This document shows, piece after piece, positions 45,830 to 54,814 of a DNA stretch of 64,000 bases. Source of the DNA: Saprospira grandis DSM 2844 (lineage in GTDB: Bacteria > Bacteroidota > Bacteroidia > Chitinophagales > Saprospiraceae). The DNA is taken from assembly GCF_000275825.1 (NCBI RefSeq), contig NZ_JH719942.1, forward strand, positions 2,242,551 through 2,306,550, read 5' to 3'. Both the position numbers and the translations under genes were made by a program. How positions within the stretch are numbered: the first letter of the stretch is position 1; the number at the start of each line of letters is the position of its first letter. The notes under the pieces are model-generated. The model made no database searches. It was not told the origin of the DNA and saw only the letters and a list, made by a program, of their open reading frames with translations.

Positions 45830-47239
45830 ATGCAAGCATTTGATTATAATGAGGGAGAGGGCCAAGATTTTCGCATGATTTTGCGCCGATACGAGGGAAT
45901 GTTAGCCAAGGGCGAACTTCAGTTTTTGGACCTAGAAAGCTTTTTGCGCTTATTAGAGCATTATGAGGCGCAGGGCAAATGGGAGCAGGCTTTTTTAACT
46001 TTAGAGCATGCGTTGCGGCAGCACGCTTTTTCGGGCCAATTGTATCTCTTTGGGGTGCAGCTCAGCTTGGAGGTGGACCGCCTTTGGGAGGCCGAGCGTT
46101 ATTTGGCGCAGGCCAAACTTTATGAGCCTAGCAGCATGGAAGTCCGCTTTTTTGAGGTGGAAATCTTGCAGCAAAGAGGACATTATAAGCAGGCTTACAG
46201 ATTATTAGATGAGATGATGGCCGAGGCCAAGGGGGCGGATCGTCTAGAAGCCCTTTTGATGCAGGCGGTCATTCATGAGCAGCAAGAGCGCTATGATAAA
46301 TCTTTTGAACTCTTGGCCGAATTGCTCCGAGAAGATCCCCATCATGAGCTAGCCTATAACCGCATTTGGTTGGCCATGGAGCTGGGCGAGCTCTATACGG
46401 AAGGGGCCGAATTACATCAGGAACTCACCGATTTGGATCCCTATGCGCCCTGGGCTTGGTACAATTTGGGCCATGCCTACAAGAAACTGGGCCTTTATGA
46501 AAAGGCCTTAGATGCTTATGACTATGCCATTGTGATTGCCGAAAAAATGGAATTTGCCTATCGGGATTATATCCCCTTATTGATGCATCTCAAGCAATTG
46601 GACCGTTTGGCAGGGGTATTAGAAGACTTTGAGGAGCATTTTCCTCAATATCCCCAAGATTTGGGCATGTGGAGGGGCCAACTACTACAACTGCAGGGAC
46701 AATATGCTCAGGCGCAACAGCAGTTTTTAAGTCTGTTGGAAGAAGAAAAAACGCCCAACTGCTTTTATTTGCTGGGGGTCAGTTATGCGGCTCAGGGGCA
46801 GTGGCTAGCGGCCCTAGATGCCTTTGAGCAGGCCTTTAAATTGGCGGATTATGAAGAGCGCTTCTTATTGGCCATGGCCGAAACCCACAATCAATTGAAC
46901 CAAGAAGAGGCGGCCAGAAACTGCTTTCAGCAGGCGGTGGAATTGGCCCCGCATTCGCCTTTGGTTTGGCGCAGCTACCTAGAATTTCTAATTGATGAGG
47001 GAGATTATGAGCAGGCCTGGCTGGCCTTACAATCGGCGCAGTTAGAGAGCAATGCAGATATATATGATTGGGCGGCGGTGCTTTTGCTTTGGCAATTGGG
47101 CCAAAAACAGGCCGCTAGCGAGCAACTCATTATGGCCCTTTCTACAAAGGTCTGGAGCAAACATTTGTTGTTTGAGCTAGAACCCGATCTGGAGCAAAAC
47201 GAAGCCTTTATGAGCTGGTGGGGCAGCCATTTAGATTAG
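45830..47239 (+). CDS. Tetratricopeptide repeat protein
   Basis: 469 aa with no signal peptide. About ten helical TPR-type repeats (for example APWAWYNLGHAYKKLGLYEK and NCFYLLGVSYAAQGQWLAAL). TPR arrays bind other proteins; the partner is unknown. It is monocistronic, followed by R17 and a terminator. Confidence 0.85.
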   Translation: MQAFDYNEGEGQDFRMILRRYEGMLAKGELQFLDLESFLRLLEHYEAQGKWEQAFLTLEHALRQHAFSGQLYLFGVQLSLEVDRLWEAERYLAQAKLYEPSSMEVRFFEVEILQQRGHYKQAYRLLDEMMAEAKGADRLEALLMQAVIHEQQERYDKSFELLAELLREDPHHELAYNRIWLAMELGELYTEGAELHQELTDLDPYAPWAWYNLGHAYKKLGLYEKALDAYDYAIVIAEKMEFAYRDYIPLLMHLKQLDRLAGVLEDFEEHFPQYPQDLGMWRGQLLQLQGQYAQAQQQFLSLLEEEKTPNCFYLLGVSYAAQGQWLAALDAFEQAFKLADYEERFLLAMAETHNQLNQEEAARNCFQQAVELAPHSPLVWRSYLEFLIDEGDYEQAWLALQSAQLESNADIYDWAAVLLLWQLGQKQAASEQLIMALSTKVWSKHLLFELEPDLEQNEAFMSWWGSHLD

Positions 47240-47244
47240 GATTT

Positions 47245-47385
47245 GGGGCCCGCGGCCGGCTAGGCTTTGCCTAGGTCGGCCGCCGCTATGCTGCGGGGCT
47301 CACAGGTCTGTTCGGCCCTTCGCTTTTTCGCTGCGCTCAAAAGCTCGGTCTGGCCTTCGGCCACCCCTCCGCAGCGCTGGGCCAA
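47245..47385 (+). repeat. HT element R17 (type III)
   Basis: Head GGCCC (47247-47251) pairs with tail GGGCC (47379-47383). The inner helix is GGGG/CCCC. Because the next terminator lies beyond it, this copy is probably transcribed in the TPR gene's 3' UTR. Confidence 0.86.
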
Positions 47386-47405
47386 ACCGCTTTATGAATA
47401 AATTA

Positions 47406-47440
47406 AAATGTCTATCCTAAAACAGGATGGGCATTTTTTG
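47406..47440 (+). terminator. Terminator after R17
   Basis: The stem ATGTCTATCCT...AGGATGGGCAT (with G-T pairs) is followed by T6. Confidence 0.75.
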
Positions 47441-47481
47441 TTTTTTAGGCAGTGATATGATGAACATATAAAAAACAACAG

Positions 47482-48123
47482 ATGTCAAACAACGCATTTT
47501 TTCTTAGCGGAATAGGAACTGAAATTGGAAAAACCTTGGTCTCGGCCATTTTGGTCAAGGCCTTAAAAATGGATTATTGGAAACCCGTACAATCGGGAGA
47601 ACTGGAATATACGGATACCGATAAAGTCCGGGACTTGGTCCAATGGGAGGGCCTAAAGACCCACCCAGAGCGTTATCGTTTAGAGATACCGGCCTCTCCA
47701 CATTACTCTGCTAGGGCCGAGGGCAAAAAAATAGAGCTAGAGCAGTTGGTTATTCCCAAAACTGACAATAATTTGCTGATAGAAGGGGCGGGCGGCCTGA
47801 TGGTCCCACTAAATGAGGAAGAGCTATATATAGATTGGGCCGCAAGGCAAAAATTGCCCGTTATTTTGGTTTCTCAAAACTACTTGGGCAGCATTAACCA
47901 TACAATCTTGAGCATAGAAGCCCTAAAAGCTAGAGGCTTGACAGAAATTTACCTCTTGTTTAATGGTCCATCAACCCCATCGACAGAAGAATTTATCTTG
48001 AATTATAGTCAGTTAACTTGTTTGGGCCGAGTAGAACAGGCTGAAGGCCCCGTAGATGCAGCCTTTGTGGCCCAAGAAGCTAAGCGCTTAAAATCAAATT
48101 TTGAAAAAATTTTAAAAAAATAG
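47482..48123 (+). CDS. bioD: Dethiobiotin synthase
   Basis: 213 aa. ATP-dependent carboxylation of 7,8-diaminononanoate in biotin synthesis. The P-loop GIGTEIGKT (residues 10-18) and YWKPVQSG are present. The second motif (EGAGGLMVPLN) is also seen. The length is usual. No other bio gene is in the window. Confidence 0.92.
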   Translation: MSNNAFFLSGIGTEIGKTLVSAILVKALKMDYWKPVQSGELEYTDTDKVRDLVQWEGLKTHPERYRLEIPASPHYSARAEGKKIELEQLVIPKTDNNLLIEGAGGLMVPLNEEELYIDWAARQKLPVILVSQNYLGSINHTILSIEALKARGLTEIYLLFNGPSTPSTEEFILNYSQLTCLGRVEQAEGPVDAAFVAQEAKRLKSNFEKILKK

Positions 48124-48292
48124 GTGTTGTAACGGTAACAATTTTGCTGTTTTGGTCATAGATAGGTAACAAAGATATAGAGTCGCCCCTTTTATATAAT
48201 TTTTTTGCTTCAATAATTTGCTTTTTATAGCAAAAAAGTGAAACTTTGCCCGCCTCAGGGCGTATACCTAGAAAACTTTATCAAAATAGCCT

Positions 48293-49165
48293 ATGCGACA
48301 GTTAAAAATTACCCAGAAGATTACCCAACGCGAAAGCTCAGCATTAGAGAACTACTTAAAAGATGTGAGTAAAATTTCTATGGTTTCGGCCGAAGAGGAG
48401 GTGGTTTTGGCCAAAAAAGTAAGAGCTGGCGATCAGCAGGCTTTGCATCGTCTGACGACAGCCAACCTGCGTTTTGTCATTTCGGTGGCCAAGCAATATC
48501 AGCATCAGGGCATGGCCCTAAGTGATTTGATCAATGAGGGAAATTTGGGTTTGATTAAGGCGGCCCATCGTTTTGATGAAAGCAAGGGATTTAAATTTAT
48601 TTCTTATGCTGTATGGTGGATCCGTCAATCGATTTTGCAGTCTTTGATGGAGCATGGGCGAATGGTGCGTTTGCCCTCTAATAAATTAGGGGGGCATGGC
48701 CGATTGCTTCGGGCCAGACAGCGCTTTATGCAAGAGCATGAGCGGGAGCCTTCGGTAGCCGAGTTGGCGGAAATTCTGGAGCTAAGAGAAAAGGATATTG
48801 TGGCTTTGGAGCGCATGATTCAAAAACATATTTCTGTAGATGCGCCTTTGGGAGCTGGCGAACGAGATTCTGATGTGAATATGCTAGATACACTGGCTTG
48901 TTCGCTAACAGAAGAAGGCGATCAGGCTTTGATGGAAGAGTCTTCGCGGATAGAGCTAAAAGGGCAATTGGACCGCCTGTCTGATTTGGAGCGCCAAATT
49001 ATTGTTTCTTATTATGGTTTGTATAATCATTGCCCAATGACTTTAGAATCTATTGGAGAAGATTGTGGCCTGACCAGAGAGAGAGTACGCCAAATTAAGC
49101 AGCGAGCCTTGCGCCGCCTCCGCCGATATATTAAAGCAGATTTAGTTTTGCCTTCTGCAAGCTAA
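48293..49165 (+). CDS. rpoD: RNA polymerase primary sigma factor (RpoD/SigA type)
   Basis: 290 aa. The short group 1 sigma of Bacteroidota lacks the long N-terminal region 1.1. Region 1.2 (SALENYLKDVSKI), region 2 (NLRFVISVAKQYQ, LINEGNLGLIKAAHRFD, FKFISYAVWWIRQSI), region 3 and region 4 (TLESIGEDCGLTRERVRQIKQ) are all seen. Promoters of the -33 TTTG / -7 TAnnTTTG type, seen at the tRNA genes, fit this sigma. It is preceded by about 170 bp of AT-rich leader. It could be one of several paralogues. Confidence 0.9.
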   Translation: MRQLKITQKITQRESSALENYLKDVSKISMVSAEEEVVLAKKVRAGDQQALHRLTTANLRFVISVAKQYQHQGMALSDLINEGNLGLIKAAHRFDESKGFKFISYAVWWIRQSILQSLMEHGRMVRLPSNKLGGHGRLLRARQRFMQEHEREPSVAELAEILELREKDIVALERMIQKHISVDAPLGAGERDSDVNMLDTLACSLTEEGDQALMEESSRIELKGQLDRLSDLERQIIVSYYGLYNHCPMTLESIGEDCGLTRERVRQIKQRALRRLRRYIKADLVLPSAS

Positions 49166-49259
49166 AGGACGATATATAAAATATTTAATTGTGTAATTTA
49201 GTAGTTTCAGTAAGTAGTTGAAAGCCTTCCTTTGCGGGAAGGCTTTTGCTTTTGGTCCA

Positions 49260-49473
49260 TCTAGGCGCGCAGCGCCTCGGCTGAGGGATGGGCAGCAGTG
49301 GCCCAAAGGGCCAGACCCAGCCGCCAAAGGCGGCGCAGGGCCGAGCGAAGAGCGAGCTGCGATACAGCCCGACCCGCCCGATAATTCATGAGGGTTTCCA
49401 CCCTCATTTTGTATTGCTTCGCAAAGCGATACCGCTTTGCGCTGGGTTTCAACCCTGCGGAAGGGGCAGCCCC
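49260..49473 (-). repeat. HT element R18 (type II, enlarged head loop)
   Basis: Head CAGCC (49467-49471) pairs with tail GGCTG (49279-49283). The inner helix is CTGC (49357-49360) with GCAG (49295-49298). The head holds the 85-bp module described at 17792. Confidence 0.85.
49380..49460 (-). repeat. 85-bp module inserted in HT head, copy 2
   Basis: Nearly the same as 17792-17876; differences fall mostly in hairpin loops or as paired changes. Confidence 0.8.
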
Positions 49474-49688
49474 AAAATAGAAGTACATAAAATATTAACT
49501 TAGTTTACATAAAATTAACCCAAAGTAAATTTGGTGTTCCTGTGTTTTTGTAGTTTAATATTTGTGTTTTTAGGCTTCTTTTGCACAACTCTTTTAATCA
49601 CTAGTAGGCCCTTGTTTGTAGGCATTTTTCAAAGAAAGTGAAAGCCCTATATTGAGTTAAATCTTTATCCACAAAACAAAAAACGGGC

Positions 49689-51989
49689 ATGAAAAAACTA
49701 TCCCTAGCTATTCTTGCAGTCTTCTTGACAGTAGCCGCCGCGCAGGCGCAGATTGTCATCAATGAGATTATGTACAATCCCCCAGAAAGTGGGGCCGACT
49801 CCACAGAATTTATTGAGCTCTACAATGCGGGCACTGCTGCTGTAGATATTCAGGGCTGGCATTTTACTGCCGGTGTAGCGGACTCTGTAGATGTTTCTAC
49901 CGTGATTCCTGCTGGAGGCTACTTTGTTTGGACCGTAAACGCGGCCGCTTTTCAAAACACTTATGGCCAAGCTGCTGGCCGTGAATGGGCTTCTGGTGGT
50001 TTGAGCAATGGCGGAGAAGCCATCGTTTTGGTCGATGGTGCTGGAGTTCTTATGGATTCTGTTACTTATAATGATGCCGGTAGCTGGCCTACTGCCGCTG
50101 ATGGCCCTGGTCACTCTTTGGCCCTTTGCGATGCCACTACAGATAATGCCGATCCCGCAAACTGGACGGTAGATTCGACCAATACCGGACTTACCGTAGG
50201 CGGAACGGCTCTTTTTGCTAGCCCCGGCGCTGTAAATACAACCAATTGTGTAGTCAATACGACCTTGACCGTAGGCTTTGTTGGAACACAAACTTATGTA
50301 GACGAAAACGTAGGTACGGTAACAATTGATTTGACGATTCAGAACCCTAACGCTACGGCTACTACAGTAGAGGTGAGCATTGGCGCTTCTTCTACGGCTA
50401 TTGCTGCTGATTATACCAACTTTAGCAGCCCCACAACCGTTACTTTTCCTGCCAATAGCACAACTAACCAAAGCTTCACGATTGATATCGTAGATGATGC
50501 CGACCAAGAAGTTTTGGAAACCATCATTTTTGAGTTGGGCAACGCAACTAACGGCGCAGTCATTGGTACAAACAACAGCTATACAGTGAACATCAACGCT
50601 AGCGATATTGCCGCCGTTCCTGTTCCTGATGTTGTGATTACAGAAATCTTGTACGACCAAGTAGGAACCGATACCATCGAGTTTATCGAGTTGTATAATA
50701 ATGGTGCTGCTACTGCCGACTTGAGTGGCTTCTACTTTGATGGCGTTACTTATACTGTGCCTAACGGAACTACTCTTGCCGCTGGTGCTTACTGGCTGAT
50801 CACTTTGGATTCTGTGGCCCTACAGGCCGTAACTGGCGTAACCGCTAACCAATGGACCTCTGGCGCATTGAGCAATGCTGGGGAAGATATCGTTTTCTAT
50901 ACTATTGCTGGCGATACTGTTGATATTGTTAACTATAACGACAATGCACCTTGGCCCCTACGCGACGATAATGTCGCTATCCAACTTTCTGATGTAAATA
51001 CAGATAATAACGATGCCGCCAACTGGTGCTATGCTACCAACAATGCCGGTACTACTGGCCTAGGCGATATTCTTTATGCTACTCCCGGCGCTGCCAATAC
51101 AGCCTGCGCTTCTCCTGGTGTTTATGTTTACTCTACTATCGATCAAATTGATGGACTTCTTCTTCCTGGCAATGTTCCCGCCTATGAAGGCGATAGCGTT
51201 GAGCTTCGTGGCCTAGTCTACTGCGCCGATTTCCGCTCTAGCAACGGCCTAGACTTTGCCCTAATCGAAACGGCTTCTACTAACGGTATCCGCGTCTATG
51301 CACCTGTAGATATTAACAACTACACCGTAAATGCTGGCGACTCTATCCGTGTATTTGGCCGAATCAATAACTACAACGGTTTGTTGCAGCTATTGGCCGA
51401 TAGCATCGATTTTGTAAGTGCTGGCAATGCCACGTTGAGCCCCCTAGAGGTAACTGCTCTTTCTGAAGCTACCGAAAACAAATTGATCGAAATCAATAAC
51501 TTGACTTTGGTTGATCCCGCTCAATGGACAACCGGCACTGGCTTTGGCTTTGCCGTTGAAGCTACCAATGGTACCGATACTTTTGATCTCTATATCGATA
51601 ATGATGTAGATCTTTTCACACAACCCGCTCCTACTGGCGCATTCAAAGTATATGGCTTTGGTGGACAGTATGACCCCAGCATTCCGCATGATGAAGGCTA
51701 TCAGTTGCTAGCTTGCAACTCTAGCATTACGCCTATTTCTAGCCTGAACTTGAGCACTCAAGCGCCTGTTCGCATCTATCCCAATCCCGCCCAAGACCGT
51801 CTATTCGTAGAGGCCGAGGCCGTTGATGCTATCCAAGTATACAACAATTTGGGCCAGTTGATGATTCGCCTAGACAACTTGCAAGGTAATCGCCAAGAAC
51901 TCAACTTGAGCCAACTAGAGGCCGGTGTATACCACCTCAATATCATCCGCAACGGACAATCTAGCAGCCAAAGCTTTATCAAGCAATAG
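49689..51989 (+). CDS. Lamin-tail/Calx-beta T9SS-exported protein
   Basis: 766 aa. Signal peptide 1-21 (ending AQAQ). A first lamin-tail domain starts at IVINEIMYNPPE (about 22-130). A Calx-beta-like domain spans about 190-300 (YVDENVGTVTIDLTI, IVDDADQEVLETI). A second lamin-tail domain begins near 315 (VVITEILYDQVG). A C-terminal OB-like part (about 480-680) follows. The type A sorting domain is at the end (IYPNPAQDRLFVEA, VYNNLGQL, GVYHLNII). Surface or secreted location follows from this. The function is unknown; extracellular nuclease-like and adhesin proteins share these domains. Confidence 0.86.
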   Translation: MKKLSLAILAVFLTVAAAQAQIVINEIMYNPPESGADSTEFIELYNAGTAAVDIQGWHFTAGVADSVDVSTVIPAGGYFVWTVNAAAFQNTYGQAAGREWASGGLSNGGEAIVLVDGAGVLMDSVTYNDAGSWPTAADGPGHSLALCDATTDNADPANWTVDSTNTGLTVGGTALFASPGAVNTTNCVVNTTLTVGFVGTQTYVDENVGTVTIDLTIQNPNATATTVEVSIGASSTAIAADYTNFSSPTTVTFPANSTTNQSFTIDIVDDADQEVLETIIFELGNATNGAVIGTNNSYTVNINASDIAAVPVPDVVITEILYDQVGTDTIEFIELYNNGAATADLSGFYFDGVTYTVPNGTTLAAGAYWLITLDSVALQAVTGVTANQWTSGALSNAGEDIVFYTIAGDTVDIVNYNDNAPWPLRDDNVAIQLSDVNTDNNDAANWCYATNNAGTTGLGDILYATPGAANTACASPGVYVYSTIDQIDGLLLPGNVPAYEGDSVELRGLVYCADFRSSNGLDFALIETASTNGIRVYAPVDINNYTVNAGDSIRVFGRINNYNGLLQLLADSIDFVSAGNATLSPLEVTALSEATENKLIEINNLTLVDPAQWTTGTGFGFAVEATNGTDTFDLYIDNDVDLFTQPAPTGAFKVYGFGGQYDPSIPHDEGYQLLACNSSITPISSLNLSTQAPVRIYPNPAQDRLFVEAEAVDAIQVYNNLGQLMIRLDNLQGNRQELNLSQLEAGVYHLNIIRNGQSSSQSFIKQ

Positions 51990-52017
51990 GCTTAGCGCAA
52001 TGATTTAATACCAAAAG

Positions 52018-52056
52018 GTCTTCTTCCCAAAATAGGGGAGAAGGCCTTTTTCTTTT
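52018..52056 (+). terminator. Terminator fused to R19 head
   Basis: The stem AAGGTCTTCT...GAGAAGGCCTT is followed by a T tract that ends at the GGGGCC head of R19. Confidence 0.78.
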
Positions 52057-52215
52057 GGGGCCTCCCGCAGCAAGCTGCGGGCGCTACGCTTTGGGGCTCG
52101 CAGGTCTGCTCGGCCCTTCGCTTTTTTCGCTTTGCTCAAAAAAGCTCGGTCTGGCCTTCGGCCACCCCGCCGCATCGCTAGGCCTGCGGGCCTGACGGCC
52201 CTGCAAAACGCAGAT
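52057..52215 (+). repeat. HT element R19 (type I)
   Basis: Head GGCCT (52059-52063) pairs with tail AGGCC (52180-52184). The inner helix is GGGG (52093-52096) with CCCC (52165-52168). Confidence 0.87.
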
Positions 52216-52302
52216 TGGAGCATTTTTTATGCTTAAAAGCCATTGAAAAACAAAAACTTATAAAATGAGGTTATTTTTTTGTTTGTTTTTTTTGCCAAAA
52301 AG

Positions 52303-52334
52303 TTTGCAAGAACCAAAAAGCTGCCTTATATTTG
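52303..52334 (+). promoter_or_regulatory. Promoter of tRNA-Gly 1
   Basis: TTTG (52303-52306) and TATATTTG (52327-52334), 20 bp apart. This matches the Bacteroidota -33 TTTG / -7 TAnnTTTG pattern. The tRNA starts 39 bp after the -7 box. Confidence 0.75.
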
Positions 52335-52372
52335 CAAAGCAGTTCGGAAGAGAGTTGTTAAATATTTGATAA

Positions 52373-52445
52373 GCAGAAGTAGCTCAGCTGGTAGAGCATA
52401 ACCTTGCCAAGGTTAGGGTCGCGAGTTCGAATCTCGTCTTCTGCT
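52373..52445 (+). tRNA. tRNA-Gly (GCC), copy 1
   Basis: A full cloverleaf: acceptor GCAGAAG/CTTCTGC, D arm GCTC/GAGC, anticodon stem TAACC/GGTTA with loop TTGCCAA (anticodon GCC), T arm with TTCGAAT. CCA is encoded at 52446-52448. Confidence 0.97.
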
Positions 52446-52499
52446 CCAAGAGAAGTTCGCAAGAGCTTCTTTTTTTTTGGATGAACAAGAAGTTCTTTT

Positions 52500-52585
52500 G
52501 CCCGGATGGTGAAATCGGTAGACACGCAGGACTTAAAATCCTGTTGACAGTAATGTCAGTGCGGGTTCGAGCCCCGCTCCGGGCA
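52500..52585 (+). tRNA. tRNA-Leu (UAA)
   Basis: Class II tRNA with a long variable arm (TGACAGTAATGTCA). Acceptor GCCCGGA/TCCGGGC. Anticodon stem CAGGA/TCCTG with loop CTTAAAA (anticodon TAA). CCA is encoded at 52586-52588. Confidence 0.96.
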
Positions 52586-52606
52586 CCAAAAAAAGGACAA
52601 AAAAAG

Positions 52607-52637
52607 TTTGGAGTTTAAAAAAAGCGCCTTATCTTTG
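52607..52637 (+). promoter_or_regulatory. Promoter of tRNA-Gly 2
   Basis: TTTG (52607-52610) and TATCTTTG (52630-52637), 19 bp apart. This gives the second tRNA-Gly its own start, separate from the tRNA-Leu transcript. Confidence 0.72.
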
Positions 52638-52651
52638 TGTCCACACAACAA

Positions 52652-52724
52652 GCAGAAGTAGCTCAGCTGGTAGAGCATAACCTTGCCAAGGTTAGGGTCG
52701 CGAGTTCGAATCTCGTCTTCTGCT
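52652..52724 (+). tRNA. tRNA-Gly (GCC), copy 2
   Basis: Identical to copy 1 over its 73 nt but followed by CAGG, so CCA is not encoded and must be added by enzyme. Confidence 0.97.
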
Positions 52725-52742
52725 CAGGATTCTCACGATCGA

Positions 52743-52773
52743 GCAGTTTCTTTTATAGGAGCTGCTTTTTTTG
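52743..52773 (+). terminator. Terminator after tRNA-Gly 2
   Basis: AGCAG...CTGCT stem followed by T7. Confidence 0.7.
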
Positions 52774-52839
52774 TGTCTATACTTCAAAGCTCAATCTTTA
52801 ATTAGGTTGGGCTTTTTGTGTTTTGGTCCAATGAGGAAG

Positions 52840-52994
52840 GGCGCGCAGCGCCCGCCGAGGAGCGCAGCGACTGGCTGAGGGATGGGCAGCAGGGCCGCCG
52901 CAGGCGGCAGACCTAGCGGCTGAAAGCCGCGCAGGGCCGAGCAGACCTGCGAGCTGCGAGACAGCCCGACCCGCCTGCAGGGCGGGGCAGCCCC
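52840..52994 (-). repeat. HT element R20 (type II)
   Basis: Head CAGCC (52988-52992) pairs with tail GGCTG (52873-52877). The inner helix is CTGC (52954-52957) with GCAG (52889-52892). With R19 it brackets the tRNA cluster, tail to tail. Confidence 0.85.
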
Positions 52995-53076
52995 AAAAAA
53001 ATAGCCCTTAGAATAAAAAAAGAGGGAAAACCTGTAGCGGAAAGAATAAAGCGTACTTTTATAGGAAAACAGTTTT

Positions 53077-53682
53077 ATGAAATGGATTTGGATGCTATTG
53101 CTGCTCGTTTCTTTGGGTAGCTGTCAATTGAAGAAAGTGGTAGAGCGAGATGCGGAGGGAAGAAAAATCAGTCGTTATCGGCAGCATAAGAAAACGGGAG
53201 AAATAGAGGGGCGCTACAAAGGCTTTCATGAGTCGGGGGGGATTGCTTTAATTATGCATTATAAAAAAGGGAAATTGGATGGGGCGGTAAAGACCTATTA
53301 CCCCAATGGGCAGCTAGAAAGTTTGGCTTATACGGTAAAAGATCGTTATGAGGGGAAGTTTCAGTATTGGCACAGCAATGGGCAGCTCAAGCAAGAGGGC
53401 GAGTATATTAACGGTGATATAGAAGGGCCGTTGAAGACCTATTATCCCAACGGAAAGTTAAAGGAAATCGTTGAGTTTAGTGGTAGTGTAGAACATGGGG
53501 CCTATACCTTATACTATCAAGATGGAAAAATAAAGGAAGAGGGGCATTTTTTGAAAGGGCCGAATATGGATGGCCTCATTAAGCAATATGATGCGGAGGG
53601 GCAGTTGTTGCGCAAACAATCTTGTTCGGCGGGCAGTTGTGAAACCATTTGGGAGCGTAAAACAGCAAAAGATGAAGAATAA
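53077..53682 (+). CDS. MORN-repeat (YwqK-like) lipoprotein
   Basis: 201 aa. Lipobox VSLGSC with Cys16. Five or six MORN_2-type repeats (YYPNGQLESL, YWHSNGQLKQEGEYI, YYPNGKLKEI, YYQDGKIKEEGHF). Proteins of this kind are often annotated as YwqK antitoxins, but nothing here supports a toxin partner. It overlaps the porQ start by 11 bp, so the pair is probably coupled in translation; a role with the T9SS envelope is possible but unproven. Confidence 0.82.
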   Translation: MKWIWMLLLLVSLGSCQLKKVVERDAEGRKISRYRQHKKTGEIEGRYKGFHESGGIALIMHYKKGKLDGAVKTYYPNGQLESLAYTVKDRYEGKFQYWHSNGQLKQEGEYINGDIEGPLKTYYPNGKLKEIVEFSGSVEHGAYTLYYQDGKIKEEGHFLKGPNMDGLIKQYDAEGQLLRKQSCSAGSCETIWERKTAKDEE

Positions 53683-54718
53683 GGTATTGATTTTTTTGGG
53701 CCTATGTTTGGCCTTTTCGGGCTTGCAAGCTCAGGTAGAAGGTGGGCGCTATGTCTATGAGTTTTTAGAGTTTTCGCCATCGGCTAGGGCAACGGCTTTG
53801 GGCGGGCGTTTGCCCTCTGTACGAGACAAGGACCTGAGCTTGTCCTTTCTCAATCCGGCTGCTTTGAATGCAGAGAACCACAACACTGTATCCTTACAGC
53901 AGAATGCTCATATTTCGGGTATTACGCATGGAACCGTGGCTTATGCCTATCATATTGCGCCCAAAAAACTGAGTTTGATGGGGAGCATAGAGCATGTGAG
54001 TTATGGTCAGTTTGAGGGCTATGATGAAGTGGGGCAGGCTACGGGCAGTTTTTCGGCCTCGGAGTTGGCTTTGGGTTTAGGGGCGAGTTATCAGGCTAGT
54101 GATAAGTGGAGCTTTGGGCTACAAGTTAAGGGGATTTTCTCTAGATATGAGGCCTATTCATCTAGAGGTTGGGCGGCTAATTTGGGCATGATTTACCAGG
54201 ATACGGCCAAGCGTTTCAGTATGGGCTTTGTTTTGAAGAACATTGGCCAGCAGCTCAAAAGCTATCATCCGGATCAGGAAAAATATGCCCTGCCCTTTGA
54301 TATGCAATTGGGGATTAGTCAGCAGCTCAAGTATTTGCCTTTGCGGATTTCGGTGGTGGCGCATCATTTGGACCGTTGGGATATTCGCTATGAGGACCCC
54401 GCATTGGTCCAGGAAAATAGCTTATTGGGCACGGAAGAACCGCAGAACAACGATTTTGGCGATAGCGTAGATAATTTTTTCCGACATTTGAACTTTAATC
54501 TAGAGTTTTTGCTAGGGCCTAGCCTCCGTTTGCGTTTGGGCTACGACCATTTGCGCCAAAGAGAGATGAGCATAGAAAACTTGCGTTCTTTGGCAGGATT
54601 CTCGGCAGGTATTGGCTTCAAACTCTATAAGTTTCGCTTTGATTATGGGCTGGCCAACTATCATTTAGCCGGGACCGTACATCATTTTGGCATCAGTACT
54701 CGGCTTCAAGATTTTTAA
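53672..54718 (+). CDS. porQ: Type IX secretion system protein PorQ
   Basis: About 348 aa from the start at 53672. That start gives a signal peptide (KVLIFLGLCLAFSGLQAQ); the longer ORF lacks one. The opening SARATALGGRLPSVRDKDLSLSFLNPAALN is typical of PorQ/PorV-like barrels, and the PorQ match continues through LNFNLEFLLGPSLRLRLGYD (each piece seen directly). PorQ is an outer-membrane barrel linked to the T9SS. The start overlaps the preceding stop codon region. Confidence 0.85.
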   Translation: MKNKVLIFLGLCLAFSGLQAQVEGGRYVYEFLEFSPSARATALGGRLPSVRDKDLSLSFLNPAALNAENHNTVSLQQNAHISGITHGTVAYAYHIAPKKLSLMGSIEHVSYGQFEGYDEVGQATGSFSASELALGLGASYQASDKWSFGLQVKGIFSRYEAYSSRGWAANLGMIYQDTAKRFSMGFVLKNIGQQLKSYHPDQEKYALPFDMQLGISQQLKYLPLRISVVAHHLDRWDIRYEDPALVQENSLLGTEEPQNNDFGDSVDNFFRHLNFNLEFLLGPSLRLRLGYDHLRQREMSIENLRSLAGFSAGIGFKLYKFRFDYGLANYHLAGTVHHFGISTRLQDF

Positions 54719-54747
54719 ACAGAATTAGGAAGGCCAATAAATAAATG

Positions 54748-54755
54748 TATCTTTG
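54748..54755 (+). promoter_or_regulatory. Candidate -7 box of lpxC
   Basis: TATCTTTG fits the TAnnTTTG pattern 60 bp before the lpxC start. No good TTTG lies at the matching upstream distance, so it is only a candidate. Confidence 0.45.
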
Positions 54756-54814
54756 TGGGTTGAAAAGCAACCGCAAATGCTGCGGTATTAAAGAGACTAG
54801 CAACTTAGCAAAGC

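Noticed and set aside
49704-50660. 318-codon minus-strand ORF
   Set aside because: It is antisense to the lamin-tail protein, whose signal peptide and domains are convincing; the reverse translation is low-complexity.
53077-53682. Toxin-antitoxin system suggested by the YwqK-like repeats
   Set aside because: No toxin-like gene is adjacent; the neighbour is porQ, and a lipobox makes an antitoxin unlikely.
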